64,000 nt of DNA from GCA-002726655 sp046582185 (GTDB taxonomy: Bacteria; Pseudomonadota; Gammaproteobacteria; Pseudomonadales; Azotimanducaceae): positions 106,479 to 170,478 of the forward strand of contig JAYGEX010000005.1 of assembly GCA_046582185.1 (NCBI GenBank), written 5' to 3'. The notes beneath the pieces are model-generated. The model did not search any database. It saw only the letters and a list, made by a program, of their open reading frames with translations, and was not told where the DNA came from. Shown piece by piece: positions 8,135 through 17,728 of this stretch (positions are counted from its first letter, which is position 1; every line of letters starts with the position of its first letter). Both the position numbers and the translations under genes were made by a program.

Positions 8135-10051
8135 ATGGGCAAGATCATAGGTATCGATTTAGGAACAACTAACTCCTGTGTTGCAATATTGGAAGGCGGT
8201 AAGCCGAAAATCATAGAAAACTCGGAAGGTGATCGAACAACTCCTTCCATTATTGGCTTCGGTGAGGAAGAGACTCTCGTTGGTCAGGCTGCAAAGCGTC
8301 AGGCGGTAACAAACCCACAGAACACATTGTTTGCGGTTAAGCGGCTAATTGGTCGGCAGTTTGACGATGATGTCGTGCAGCGTGATATAAAAATGGTGCC
8401 GTACACTATTGCCAAGGCTGAAAATGGTGATGCATGGGTTGAGGTAAAAGGCGAAAAGATGGCGCCTCCTCAAATATCTGCCAAGGTCTTGGGTAAGATG
8501 AAGAAGACTGCCGAAGACTATCTTGGGGAAGAAGTCACAGAAGCGGTCATTACCGTTCCTGCCTACTTTAACGATTCCCAGAGGCAAGCAACCAAAGATG
8601 CCGGTCGAATTGCTGGCCTTGAAGTGAAGCGGATCATCAATGAGCCTACAGCGGCAGCACTGGCCTACGGTATGGATAAGTCGGTTGGCGATTCAGTCAT
8701 TGCAGTTTATGACCTTGGTGGTGGTACATTTGATATCTCAATTATCGAGATTGCAGACGTAGATGGCGAGAAGCAATTTGAGGTCTTGTCCACCAATGGT
8801 GATACCTTCCTCGGTGGTGAGGACTTTGACCTCAGGTTAATTGAATATTTGGCGGAAGAGTTCAAAAAAGAGCACGGCATGGATCTGCATAATGATCCCC
8901 TTGCACTACAGCGTCTGAAGGAAGCTGCAGAGAAGGCGAAGATCGAACTTTCGACTGCGACTCAAACTGAAGTGAACCTACCTTACATCACGGCTGATGC
9001 AACGGGTCCAAAGCACCTGGTTATTAAGGTGACACAGGCAAAACTTGAAGCACTGGTCGAAGATCTCGTTGTCAGCACTATTGAACCGCTGCGGATTGCA
9101 CTGAAAGATGCTGATCTGGGTGTATCTGAAATTGACGATATCATTCTCGTTGGTGGGCAAACGCGAATGCCGCTGGTTCTAAAGAAGGTTAAAGAGTTCT
9201 TTGGCAAAGACCCAAGGCGCGACGTTAACCCTGATGAAGCTGTTGCACTTGGCGCGTCGATCCAGGCGGCAGTATTGTCAGGAGATATGAAAGATGTCTT
9301 GTTGCTGGATGTAACACCTCTGTCTCTGGGTATTGAGACCATGGGCGGCGTAATGAGCAGCCTGATTGAAAAGAATACGACAATACCTACCAAGAAATCC
9401 CAGGTCTTTTCTACCGCTGAAGATAATCAGCCAGCCGTAACAATTCATGTGCTGCAGGGTGAGCGTAAACAATCTTCGCAGAATAAGTCTTTAGGGCGTT
9501 TTGACTTGTCGGATATTCCACCGGCACCAAGAGGAACGCCGCAAATTGAGGTCAGCTTCGATTTGGATGCCAATGGTATTCTCAACGTTTCTGCAAAAGA
9601 TACTGTCTCTGGCAAGGAACAGTCTATTGTCATTAAGGCATCCAGCGGCCTGAGTGATGATGAAATCGACAAGATGGTTCGAGATGCCGAGACCCATGTT
9701 GAAGAAGATCGTAAATTTGAAGAGCTGGTTGCTGCTCGCAATACAGCAGACGGCATGATCCATGCGACCAGAAAGACCATGGAAGAAGCCGGTGATAAGG
9801 TAACTGACGAAGAAAAGACGAGTATCGAAGCGGCAATTTCTGATCTGGAGGAAGCTCTGAAGGCAGGCGATAAGGCAGAAATCGAAGCCAAGACTCAGAA
9901 GTTGACTGAAGTGTCTTCGGATCTGGCGCAGCGTGCCTATGCGGATCAAGCAGGATCAGCGGATGCTGACCCAGAGGCGGAAGCAGCATCAGGTGCTGGT
10001 GATCCCGAAGCGGTGGATGCTGAATTTGAAGAAGTTAAGGAAGACAAGTAA
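8135..10051 (+). CDS. dnaK: Chaperone DnaK (Hsp70)
   Basis: DnaK is an ATP-driven chaperone for unfolded proteins. The 638-aa length is normal. The ATPase domain (about 1-385) has IGIDLGTTNSCVA at the start, the phosphate-2 region YDLGGGTFDISI near 196, and ILVGGQTRMP near 340. The substrate domain follows with DVTPLSLGIETMGG, and the tail ends in an acidic EEVKEDK, as in E. coli (EEVKDKK). It is in an operon-like run with grpE (upstream) and dnaJ (downstream). Confidence 0.99.
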   Translation: MGKIIGIDLGTTNSCVAILEGGKPKIIENSEGDRTTPSIIGFGEEETLVGQAAKRQAVTNPQNTLFAVKRLIGRQFDDDVVQRDIKMVPYTIAKAENGDAWVEVKGEKMAPPQISAKVLGKMKKTAEDYLGEEVTEAVITVPAYFNDSQRQATKDAGRIAGLEVKRIINEPTAAALAYGMDKSVGDSVIAVYDLGGGTFDISIIEIADVDGEKQFEVLSTNGDTFLGGEDFDLRLIEYLAEEFKKEHGMDLHNDPLALQRLKEAAEKAKIELSTATQTEVNLPYITADATGPKHLVIKVTQAKLEALVEDLVVSTIEPLRIALKDADLGVSEIDDIILVGGQTRMPLVLKKVKEFFGKDPRRDVNPDEAVALGASIQAAVLSGDMKDVLLLDVTPLSLGIETMGGVMSSLIEKNTTIPTKKSQVFSTAEDNQPAVTIHVLQGERKQSSQNKSLGRFDLSDIPPAPRGTPQIEVSFDLDANGILNVSAKDTVSGKEQSIVIKASSGLSDDEIDKMVRDAETHVEEDRKFEELVAARNTADGMIHATRKTMEEAGDKVTDEEKTSIEAAISDLEEALKAGDKAEIEAKTQKLTEVSSDLAQRAYADQAGSADADPEAEAASGAGDPEAVDAEFEEVKEDK

Positions 10052-10146
10052 GGGCACCTTTCTGACTCCGGCAGCGTGACTTTCATGTTGAGAGTCATTC
10101 TCTGGTAGTCTTCAATTTAAGCAGTAATTAGGCAGTACTTTGATTA

Positions 10147-10267
10147 GGGGTTGGTTGCGAATCGCATCCAGCCCCAAATCGTATTCGGCAATCGACAATA
10201 TTGCTTGATAAGAACATGCGATGAAAACGTTCGATAAGAACGCTTAATAAGAACGCCCAATAAGAAT
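10147..10267 (+). repeat. Stem-loop and ATAAGAAC direct repeats in the dnaK-dnaJ gap
   Basis: A stem of 8+4 bp (GGGGTTGG..CCAGCCCC, 10147-10175) is followed by four copies of ATAAGAAC/T at 10208, 10234, 10247 and 10260. The spacing is 26, 13 and 13 bp. The last copy ends about 30 bp before the dnaJ start. No U-tract follows the stem, so it is not a classical terminator. The 13-bp phasing could be slippage, or a binding array for an unknown factor. Confidence 0.7.
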
Positions 10268-10298
10268 TATAAACAAGCACAAAATTAATAAAGAGATT

Positions 10299-11423
10299 AT
10301 GGCCAAGCGAGATTACTACGAGGTTCTGGGTGTTAGCCGGGACTCATCGGATAAAGAAATCAAGAAATCATTCCGACGTTTGGCGATGAAATTTCATCCA
10401 GACAGGAACCCAGACGATCCTGACGCGGAAGATAAATTCAAGGAAGCAAGCGAAGCGGCGGAAGTTTTACTGAATGCCCAGAAGAGGGGCGCCTACGATC
10501 AGTTCGGGCACGCAGGGGTAGATGGTTCGGCCGGCGGTAGCGGCTTCTCTGGCAATGGCAATTTTAGCGCCATCTTTGAAGATGTCTTTGGAGATATTTT
10601 CAGCGGCGGCCGAGGCGGCCACAATCAAGTGCATCGTGGCTCTGATCTGAAGTACATCTTGAACCTTAATCTTGAAGAAGCGGTTAGAGGTACAAACCCA
10701 AAGATCAAAATTCCAACACTTGCTGAATGTGATGATTGTCATGGTTCTGGTGCAAAGAAAGGGACCTCGCCAATGGACTGCGTTCAGTGTGGTGGCATGG
10801 GTCAGGTTACTGCCCGGCAAGGATTTTTCTCCATACAACAAACCTGCCCGCGTTGCAGAGGTAAGGGCAAAGTCATTACTGATTCCTGTATGGGCTGCCA
10901 GGGCCAAGGCCGGGTTCAAGAGCAGAAGACCTTGTCTGTGAAGGTGCCGCCAGGGGTAGATACTGGCGATCGCATCAGGCTCGCCGGTCAGGGAGAGGCG
11001 GGTGCCAACGGCGGCCCGGCTGGAGACCTCTATGTACAAATTAATGTTCGTGACCACGATATATTCACTCGCGAAGGCGAAGATCTATTCTGCGAAGTAC
11101 CTATCAGCTTTATTGATGCAGCTCTTGGCGGCACTTTGGAAGTCCCGACATTGGAAGGCAGGGTAAATCTAAAAATCCCTCACGAAACCCAGACCGGTAA
11201 GTTGTTCAGGTTACGGGGCAAGGGTGTCAATGTAACTCAGGTCAGAGGCGGTGGAATTGGTGATCTATATTGCAGAATCGTGGTAGAGACGCCGGTAAAT
11301 CTCACCAAGAAACAGAAAGAATTATTGGGGGAATTTGCCGGGACCTACAGCGAAAAGCAATCACCTCGACAGGCGAGCTGGCTCGATGGCGTTAAGAACT
11401 TTGTTGAGTCGCTTAAAGATTAG
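10299..11423 (+). CDS. dnaJ: Chaperone DnaJ (Hsp40)
   Basis: DnaJ stimulates DnaK ATP hydrolysis and delivers substrates. The 374-aa protein has the J domain (1-70) with the essential HPD motif in KFHPDRNP, a Gly/Phe-rich linker (about 75-115), and four zinc repeats (CDDCHGSG, CVQCGGMG, CPRCRGKG, CMGCQGQG, about 145-215). The C-terminal substrate-binding domains follow. All motifs are complete. It is preceded by a 247-bp gap with repeats and followed by dapB after 21 bp. Confidence 0.98.
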   Translation: MAKRDYYEVLGVSRDSSDKEIKKSFRRLAMKFHPDRNPDDPDAEDKFKEASEAAEVLLNAQKRGAYDQFGHAGVDGSAGGSGFSGNGNFSAIFEDVFGDIFSGGRGGHNQVHRGSDLKYILNLNLEEAVRGTNPKIKIPTLAECDDCHGSGAKKGTSPMDCVQCGGMGQVTARQGFFSIQQTCPRCRGKGKVITDSCMGCQGQGRVQEQKTLSVKVPPGVDTGDRIRLAGQGEAGANGGPAGDLYVQINVRDHDIFTREGEDLFCEVPISFIDAALGGTLEVPTLEGRVNLKIPHETQTGKLFRLRGKGVNVTQVRGGGIGDLYCRIVVETPVNLTKKQKELLGEFAGTYSEKQSPRQASWLDGVKNFVESLKD

Positions 11424-11444
11424 AACCAGGATGGGATAGCTCAA

Positions 11445-12272
11445 TTGACCAGAATTGCAATTACCGGTGCGGCAGGAAAAATGGGCCGTACCTTGATTCA
11501 GATGATCTCGGATATGCCAGGCCTTGAGATAACAGCCGCCATTGAAAAAGAAGGTTCGTCCTTTGTTGGTGTTGATGCAGGCGAACTGGCCGGCATTAGC
11601 AAGCTCGGCATCACGGTCACAGATGATTTATCTTCTGTATGTGACGCCTTCGATGTACTGATCGACTTCACTATCGCCAGCGCCACGCTGAATAATATTG
11701 ATATTTGCGCTGCTGCTGGCCGCCGAATGGTTATTGGTACCACGGGTCTAAGCGACGATGACAAGCAGCATTTAAAAGAGTTGACCGCGGACATGGCGGT
11801 GGTCTTTGCCACAAATTTTAGCGTAGGGGTCAATGCTACCTTCAAGCTGATTGAAGTGGCTGCGGAAATTTTTGGTGATTCGGTTGATATAGAAATCATC
11901 GAAGCTCACCACCGTCATAAGGTAGATGCACCCTCCGGAACAGCCCTGACAATGGGTGAGCTTGTGTCCGAAACTCTGGGCCGAAAGCTGGATGACGTCG
12001 CCACTCATGGGCGCGAGGGTCACACTGGTGCGCGGAATCGTGAAACCATAGGTTTTCATTCCATCAGGGCTGGCGACATCGTTGGTGAGCACACTGTTAT
12101 TTTTGCAGGGGCCGGGGAAAGAGTAGAAATTACTCACCGGGCGCATAGCCGCGACAATTTTGCCCAGGGAGCTGTTCGTGCTGCCTCATGGGTGATGGAT
12201 AAGTCATCGGGCCTTTTTGATATGCGCGATGTTCTGGATTTATTAAAAACGGACAAGAAGATAAAAAAATGA
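11445..12272 (+). CDS. dapB: 4-hydroxy-tetrahydrodipicolinate reductase DapB
   Basis: DapB carries out the reductase step of the diaminopimelate/lysine pathway with NAD(P)H. The 275-aa protein has an N-terminal Rossmann motif (ITGAAGKMGRTLI), the ATNFSVGVN segment near 125, and the catalytic EAHHRHKVDAPSGTAL motif near 155-170. The start is TTG at 11445, with purine-rich sequence upstream; no closer ATG fits the Rossmann motif. It lies between dnaJ and carA, the dnaJ-dapB-carA-carB order typical of Pseudomonas-type genomes. Confidence 0.97.
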   Translation: MTRIAITGAAGKMGRTLIQMISDMPGLEITAAIEKEGSSFVGVDAGELAGISKLGITVTDDLSSVCDAFDVLIDFTIASATLNNIDICAAAGRRMVIGTTGLSDDDKQHLKELTADMAVVFATNFSVGVNATFKLIEVAAEIFGDSVDIEIIEAHHRHKVDAPSGTALTMGELVSETLGRKLDDVATHGREGHTGARNRETIGFHSIRAGDIVGEHTVIFAGAGERVEITHRAHSRDNFAQGAVRAASWVMDKSSGLFDMRDVLDLLKTDKKIKK

Positions 12273-12308
12273 GCGATCAACTGGAAACAAAGAGGCCGCT
12301 CTATTAGA

Positions 12309-12395
12309 ATGTCGCGCCAGAATGACACCAACATATATGAAGAATTTGAAGAGCGAGATGGGAGCAATTCCATCTCGCTTTTTTTCGATATGTGA
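12309..12395 (+). CDS. Possible 28-aa leader peptide overlapping the carA attenuator-like terminator
   Basis: An ATG at 12309 opens a 28-codon frame that runs through the whole terminator stem and ends at TGA 12393-12395, 33 bp before carA. The U-tract is read as Leu-Phe-Phe, an arrangement known from pyrimidine-operon leaders such as pyrBI. The ribosome site is weak: an AGAGG about 13 nt upstream. It could be chance in a short open stretch. I report it because its position over the terminator is what an attenuation mechanism would need. Confidence 0.3.
   Translation: MSRQNDTNIYEEFEERDGSNSISLFFDM
12351..12385 (+). terminator. Rho-independent terminator between dapB and carA
   Basis: A perfect 10-bp stem, AGCGAGATGG (12352-12361) with CCATCTCGCT (12370-12379), has an 8-nt loop and is followed by a run of T to 12385. 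It ends dapB transcripts or attenuates carAB. CGCTCT at 12297-12302 is complementary to AGAGCG at 12350-12355 in the 5' arm, so an alternative fold that blocks the terminator is possible. Confidence 0.9.
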
Positions 12396-12428
12396 ACCCC
12401 TCACTATTCTTTTTTTGGAGACTGACCT

Positions 12429-13583
12429 TTGACAGCTAAAGCAGCATTAGCACTCGAGAACGGACTAATACTCGAAGGTGTTGCAATTGGCGCGCTCGGT
12501 AGCTCAACGGGTGAGGTCGTTTTTAATACAGCGATGACGGGTTATCAGGAGATCATTACTGATCCCTCTTATGCCAGGCAGATCATTACCCTGACTCACC
12601 CTCACATCGGTAATACGGGCGCCAACGAAGAAGATGAAGAGTCTTCAAATGTCTGGTCTGCCGGTTTGGTAATCCGCAACCTGCCGTTGATTGCCAGCAA
12701 CTGGCGCTCTCAAATGAGCCTTCAAGACTATCTCGTAAAGAAGAACATCATTGGTATTGCTGAAATCAATACCCGAAAGCTGACCAGAGTCCTTAGAGAA
12801 GAAGGTTCGATGGGGGGCTGTATTGTCGCGGCCGAAAGTCTTGATGACGCTGCATTGTCTGAAGCGCTCAAGAAGGCGAAATCTTTTGCCGGGCTGAAAG
12901 GCATGGACCTTGCCAAGGTGGTCACTACGTCAAAGCGCTACGACTGGACCATGGGCTCCTGGCAGATAGATGGCGGCTACCAGTCGCCGGACAATTTTCG
13001 TTTCCATGTTGTCGCTTACGATTTTGGCGTGAAGCGAAATATCCTGAGAATGCTCGTTGACCGCGGCTGTCGTATTACGGTTGTTCCAGCCCAGACACCG
13101 GCAAAAGAAGTGCTCGAATTGAAGCCAGATGGTATTTTCTTGTCCAACGGCCCGGGAGACCCAGACCCTTGCGACTATGCCATCTCTGCGATCAAGGAGC
13201 TGCTTGAATCCGATATTCCGATATTCGGCATCTGTCTTGGCCTGCAATTATTAGGTCTCGCCGCTGGCATGAAAACCATGAAGATGAACCACGGCCACCA
13301 TGGGGCAAACCATCCGGTTAAGAATCTGGAAGATGGCACGGTATTGATTACCAGCCAGAATCATGGCTTTTGTATAGATGATCAATCGCTGCCAGGCAAT
13401 GTTCGTGTTACTCATCGATCATTGTTCGATAATTCGATGCAAGGTATTAGCCTGAATGATAGGCCGGCCTTTGGTTTCCAGGGTCATCCGGAGGCGAGTC
13501 CAGGTCCGCATGATGCAGCACCATTGTTCGATCATTTCATAGAACTCATTGAGTCCTATCAAACAAAAACAGGAACAGTCTGA
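12429..13583 (+). CDS. carA: Carbamoyl-phosphate synthase small (glutaminase) subunit
   Basis: CarA hydrolyses glutamine and passes ammonia to CarB for carbamoyl phosphate, the precursor of arginine and pyrimidines. The 384-aa protein has the N-terminal CarA domain (STGEVVFNTAMTGYQE near 26-41) and a C-terminal class I amidotransferase domain with the nucleophile in FGICLGLQLLGLA and the His-Glu pair in FQGHPEASPGP. The start is TTG at 12429, preceded by a GGAG site. Its TGA overlaps the carB ATG, which implies translational coupling. Confidence 0.98.
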   Translation: MTAKAALALENGLILEGVAIGALGSSTGEVVFNTAMTGYQEIITDPSYARQIITLTHPHIGNTGANEEDEESSNVWSAGLVIRNLPLIASNWRSQMSLQDYLVKKNIIGIAEINTRKLTRVLREEGSMGGCIVAAESLDDAALSEALKKAKSFAGLKGMDLAKVVTTSKRYDWTMGSWQIDGGYQSPDNFRFHVVAYDFGVKRNILRMLVDRGCRITVVPAQTPAKEVLELKPDGIFLSNGPGDPDPCDYAISAIKELLESDIPIFGICLGLQLLGLAAGMKTMKMNHGHHGANHPVKNLEDGTVLITSQNHGFCIDDQSLPGNVRVTHRSLFDNSMQGISLNDRPAFGFQGHPEASPGPHDAAPLFDHFIELIESYQTKTGTV

Positions 13584-16500
13584 TGCCAAAAAGAACTGAC
13601 ATTAAGAGCGTCCTGATCATTGGTGCAGGCCCAATCGTTATTGGACAGGCTTGCGAATTTGACTACTCCGGTGCCCAGGCATGTAAGGCCTTAAAGGAAG
13701 AAGGTTATCGGGTAATTCTGGTGAACTCTAATCCGGCCACCATCATGACGGATCCACTGATGGCTGATGCGACCTATATTGAGCCGGTAAACTGGGAGAG
13801 CCTCGAAAAAGTTATTGAGAAAGAGCGTCCGGATGCCTTGCTGCCAACCATGGGCGGCCAGACAGCTTTAAATTGTGCTCTGGACCTGGCCCGGGAAGGT
13901 GTACTAGAAAAGTATAATGTCGAATTGATCGGCGCAAGTCGTGAGGCTATCGACAAGGCAGAGGATCGACAGCTCTTTGATAAGGCGATGCAAGAGATCG
14001 GCCTGGAAACGCCTCGCAACTCCATTGCACACTCGTTAGAGGAAGCGCTTCAGGTTCAGGCTCAGTTAGGCTTCCCTTGTGTGATACGGCCGTCCTTTAC
14101 GATGGGCGGCTCAGGCGGTGGCATCGCCTACAACCAGGAAGATTTTATTGAGATATGCCGGCGCGGCCTGGATTTATCACCAACCAATGAACTCCAGATT
14201 GATGAATCCCTGGTGGGCTGGAAAGAATACGAAATGGAAGTTGTCAGGGACAAGAACGACAACTGCATCATCGTCTGCTCCATTGAAAACCTTGATCCAA
14301 TGGGTATTCACACAGGCGACTCAATAACGATAGCGCCAGCGCAAACCTTGACTGATAAGGAATATCAAATCATGCGCAACGCTTCCCTGGCAGTGTTGCG
14401 GGTGATTGGGGTTGAAACGGGAGGCTCCAATGTTCAGTTTGCGGTGGATCCTAAAACCGGACGGCTCGTTGTCGTTGAAATGAATCCGCGGGTATCAAGA
14501 TCTTCTGCCCTGGCCTCCAAGGCAACCGGCTTCCCAATAGCCAAGGTTGCAACCAAGCTGGCTATTGGTTATACCCTCGATGAGCTCACTAACGATATTA
14601 CTGGTGGTGCGACCCCGGCGTCTTTTGAACCCTCAATTGATTATATTGTTACCAAAATTCCACGCTTCACTTTTGAGAAATTCCCTCAGGCAGAGAATAT
14701 GCTCACCACGCAAATGAAGTCCGTTGGTGAAGTGATGGCCATCGGCCGAACCTTTCAGGAATCCATGCAGAAAGCCTTGCGTGGTCTTGAAGTTGGAATC
14801 GATGGATTTACACCGATACTCGACGATGATATTCCGGATGCCGGGGCTGTATTGCGCAAGGAGCTTCGCGTTGCTGGTTCAGAGCGGATCCGCTATCTGG
14901 CAGATGCTATTCGATTTGGCATTGACCTGGATGAGATTCAGGAGATTACCGGTATTGATCCCTGGTTCCTTGTTCAGATCGAAGACATTGTTCTTAAGGA
15001 AAATCACTTATCCAATATGAAGCTCGAGGATATCGATCACGCCCTGATGTTATCCATGAAACGCTGTGGTTTTTCCGATTCCAGAATGGCTGCGGTTCTC
15101 GAAAGGCGGGAAGGTGAAGTTCGTGCTCATCGGCTACAACTGGATGTGAAGCCTGTCTATCACCGGGTTGATACCTGTGCCGCGGAATTTCAATCGTCTA
15201 CCGCTTACATGTATTCAACTTATGAAGATGAATGTGAGGCAAGGCCAACAGATCGCGACAAGATTATTGTCCTTGGCGGCGGTCCCAATCGAATTGGTCA
15301 GGGCATTGAATTCGACTATTGCTGTGTGCACGCGGCACTTGCGCTTCGTGAAGAAGGTTATGAGACCATCATGATCAACTGTAATCCGGAAACCGTTTCC
15401 ACGGATTACGACACATCAGATCGCCTCTATTTTGAGCCTCTAACCTTTGAAGATGTGCTGGCAATCGTCGAGCTTGAAAAGCCTGTTGGGGTGATTGTGC
15501 AATTTGGTGGGCAGACGCCGCTGAAACTCGCCAACGCGCTGCAAGATGTGGGCGTGCCCATTATCGGTACAACGCCTGATGCGATAGATCGCGCAGAAGA
15601 CAGAGAAAGATTTCAACAGATGCTTGAAAAACTTGCCATAAGGCAGCCGCCAAACAAGACCGTCAAGAATCTCGAGGAAGGTATCGTTGCAGCAGAGAAG
15701 ATCGGGTTTCCGCTGGTGGTGCGACCCTCCTATGTATTGGGTGGGCGTGCAATGGAGATCGTTTATAACCAGGCGGAATTAAAAATCTATATGCATGAAG
15801 CTGTGCAGGTCTCTGAAGAATCTCCGGTGTTGCTGGATCGTTATCTCGATCAGGCCATTGAAGTTGATGTTGATGCAGTAAGTGATGGCACGCAGGTTGT
15901 GATTGGCGCAATCATGGAGCATATCGAACAGGCAGGTATCCATTCAGGTGACTCTGCCTGTTCCTTGCCGCCTTATAGCCTTGAGCCAGAGATAATTGAT
16001 GAAATCCGTGGGCAGGTTAAGGCAATGGCGCTTGAGCTAGGTGTAGTTGGCCTTATGAACGTGCAGCTTGCTGTACAGAAAGGTGATGTTTACGTATTGG
16101 AAGTGAATCCACGTGCATCCCGAACTGTGCCATTTGTCTCTAAATGCATTGGTCGTTCGCTGGCTAAAGTGGCGGCACGCTGTATGGCGGGCATCACATT
16201 AAAAGAGCAAGGTATTACGCAGGAAATCGTTCCCGACTATTTTTGCGTTAAAGAAGCCGTCTTCCCCTTTGCAAAATTTCCCGGCGTTGATCCAATTCTT
16301 GGCCCAGAGATGAAGTCAACCGGTGAAGTGATGGGTGTCGGCGAAACGTTTGCAGAGGCTTATGGTAAGTCGCAGATAGCAGCTGACGACAGGATTCCGG
16401 TTTCAGGTCGGGTATTCCTGAGTGTCAGGGATGCTGATAAAGACCAGCTGCCAGATATGGCCCGTGATCTCGTTGACATCGGTTTTTCCATTGTGGCAAC

Positions 16501-16810
16501 CCGCGGCACTGCCAAAGTCATTAGTGATGCGGGCATTGAAGTTGAAATCGTCAATAAGGTGCAGGAAGGGCGGCCAGATGTGACTGATTTATTGATTAAC
16601 CGTGAAGTGGATTTCATCATTAATACGACTGAAGGTAAGCAGGCCATTGCTGATTCCTTCCAGATTCGTCGAAATGCGCTACAGCAGAAGGTCTGCTATA
16701 CCACCACAATGGCCGGTGGTCGGGCGAGTATCGCAGCCATCAAGCATGGTGAGGATAGTAAGGTCTATCGATTACAGGATCTTCTCGCGAGGGATTCCAT
16801 TAGCGTTTAA
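13583..16810 (+). CDS. carB: Carbamoyl-phosphate synthase large subunit
   Basis: CarB makes carbamoyl phosphate from bicarbonate, ATP and ammonia. The 1075-aa length is normal. It consists of two homologous ATP-grasp halves: the first opens with KSVLIIGAGPIVIGQACEFDYSG, the second near residue 560 with IIVLGGGPNRIGQGIEFDYCC. The ATP-binding loops FTMGGSGGG and the C-terminal MGS-like allosteric domain (from about 940, with the VATRGTAK motif) are present. It starts at the ATG overlapping the carA stop and is followed by greA, as in Pseudomonas. Confidence 0.99.
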   Translation: MPKRTDIKSVLIIGAGPIVIGQACEFDYSGAQACKALKEEGYRVILVNSNPATIMTDPLMADATYIEPVNWESLEKVIEKERPDALLPTMGGQTALNCALDLAREGVLEKYNVELIGASREAIDKAEDRQLFDKAMQEIGLETPRNSIAHSLEEALQVQAQLGFPCVIRPSFTMGGSGGGIAYNQEDFIEICRRGLDLSPTNELQIDESLVGWKEYEMEVVRDKNDNCIIVCSIENLDPMGIHTGDSITIAPAQTLTDKEYQIMRNASLAVLRVIGVETGGSNVQFAVDPKTGRLVVVEMNPRVSRSSALASKATGFPIAKVATKLAIGYTLDELTNDITGGATPASFEPSIDYIVTKIPRFTFEKFPQAENMLTTQMKSVGEVMAIGRTFQESMQKALRGLEVGIDGFTPILDDDIPDAGAVLRKELRVAGSERIRYLADAIRFGIDLDEIQEITGIDPWFLVQIEDIVLKENHLSNMKLEDIDHALMLSMKRCGFSDSRMAAVLERREGEVRAHRLQLDVKPVYHRVDTCAAEFQSSTAYMYSTYEDECEARPTDRDKIIVLGGGPNRIGQGIEFDYCCVHAALALREEGYETIMINCNPETVSTDYDTSDRLYFEPLTFEDVLAIVELEKPVGVIVQFGGQTPLKLANALQDVGVPIIGTTPDAIDRAEDRERFQQMLEKLAIRQPPNKTVKNLEEGIVAAEKIGFPLVVRPSYVLGGRAMEIVYNQAELKIYMHEAVQVSEESPVLLDRYLDQAIEVDVDAVSDGTQVVIGAIMEHIEQAGIHSGDSACSLPPYSLEPEIIDEIRGQVKAMALELGVVGLMNVQLAVQKGDVYVLEVNPRASRTVPFVSKCIGRSLAKVAARCMAGITLKEQGITQEIVPDYFCVKEAVFPFAKFPGVDPILGPEMKSTGEVMGVGETFAEAYGKSQIAADDRIPVSGRVFLSVRDADKDQLPDMARDLVDIGFSIVATRGTAKVISDAGIEVEIVNKVQEGRPDVTDLLINREVDFIINTTEGKQAIADSFQIRRNALQQKVCYTTTMAGGRASIAAIKHGEDSKVYRLQDLLARDSISV

Positions 16811-16897
16811 GCGCTTTTGCTGGACAAGCCCGGCATTCTTCTCGACACTGAACGCCACAATTTCAACTCCTTAATGAATGGGACAACTGAGGACATC

Positions 16898-17374
16898 ATG
16901 CAGAAAACACCAATGACCGCAGTAGGCGCAAAAGCACTGCGTGAAGAAGCGACCCAATTAAAGAGTGTTGAAAGGCCGAGAATCGTTCAGGCGATCTCAG
17001 AGGCACTTGCTCAGGGCGATCTACGAGAAAATGCAGAGTATCAGTACGCCAAGGAAGAGCAGGGCTTTATTGAAGGGCGCATCATCGAAGTTGAAAACAA
17101 GCTATCTTCCGCCCAGGTAATTGATGTAACAGAGATTCCGCGGACAGGTAAGGTTATCTTTGGAACAACCGTCAAATTACTGAATTTGGACAACGATCAA
17201 GAGTTTATTTATCAAATTGTGGGCGATGATGAGGCTGATATCAAAGTGAATAAGATATCAATATATTCCCCGGTTGCCCGGGCCCTCGTGGGCAAGGCTG
17301 TAGATGACGTAGTTATTGTCGCTACTCCGAACGGCGACGTTGAATATGAAATTTGCTCTGTAGAGCACATTTAA
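16898..17374 (+). CDS. greA: Transcription elongation factor GreA
   Basis: GreA stimulates the RNA-cleavage activity of backtracked RNA polymerase. The 158-aa protein has an N-terminal coiled coil with the acidic tip in ISEALAQGDLRENAEYQYAKE, including the two essential acidic residues (D and E of GDLRENAEY). The C-terminal domain ends GDVEYEICSVEHI. I start it at the ATG at 16898 (MQKTPMTAVGA), preceded by a TGAGGA site; an in-frame upstream extension has no homology. It follows carB and is convergent with yhbY. Confidence 0.97.
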   Translation: MQKTPMTAVGAKALREEATQLKSVERPRIVQAISEALAQGDLRENAEYQYAKEEQGFIEGRIIEVENKLSSAQVIDVTEIPRTGKVIFGTTVKLLNLDNDQEFIYQIVGDDEADIKVNKISIYSPVARALVGKAVDDVVIVATPNGDVEYEICSVEHI

Positions 17375-17416
17375 CGCAGCCTGATAGCTGAGAGTTCTGC
17401 AAGTTATTGCTACAGC

Positions 17417-17728
17417 TTACAAAGTACCAGCACGCAGGATATTTGATAATTGCGGGTTTGGCTCGCTGGCGGCTTTATAAATCAGTGCTATCTTGCCGAT
17501 GGCCTGAATGACCTCGACCTCCAGCTTCTCTGCAATAGCCGCCAATGTCTGCTTGCGCTCTTCTCGATCACCCGTTAACACTTTGATTTTTATTAATTCA
17601 TGATCATCGATTGCCCTGCTCAGTTCAGCGCTGACACTATCGGAGAGGCCGTTACCGGAAATGGTGACGACGGGGCTCAAGTGGTGTCCAATTGAGCGGA
17701 AACGTTTTCTGTCTTTTTGAGTAAGCAT
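17417..17728 (-). CDS. yhbY: Ribosome-associated RNA-binding protein YhbY (CRM domain)
   Basis: YhbY is a small CRM-domain protein linked to 50S subunit assembly. The 103-aa protein starts MLTQKDRKRFRSIGHHL and has the CRM signature: a GNGLSDSV loop near residues 30-37 (in place of the common GxxG-type loop) and ELIKIKVLTGDREER. I chose the ATG at 17728 because upstream in-frame sequence does not resemble the family. It is divergent from rlmE, the common yhbY / rlmE-ftsH arrangement. The two genes are separated by 221 bp that contain one copy of the dispersed 95-bp element. Confidence 0.93.
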   Translation of the reverse strand: MLTQKDRKRFRSIGHHLSPVVTISGNGLSDSVSAELSRAIDDHELIKIKVLTGDREERKQTLAAIAEKLEVEVIQAIGKIALIYKAASEPNPQLSNILRAGTL

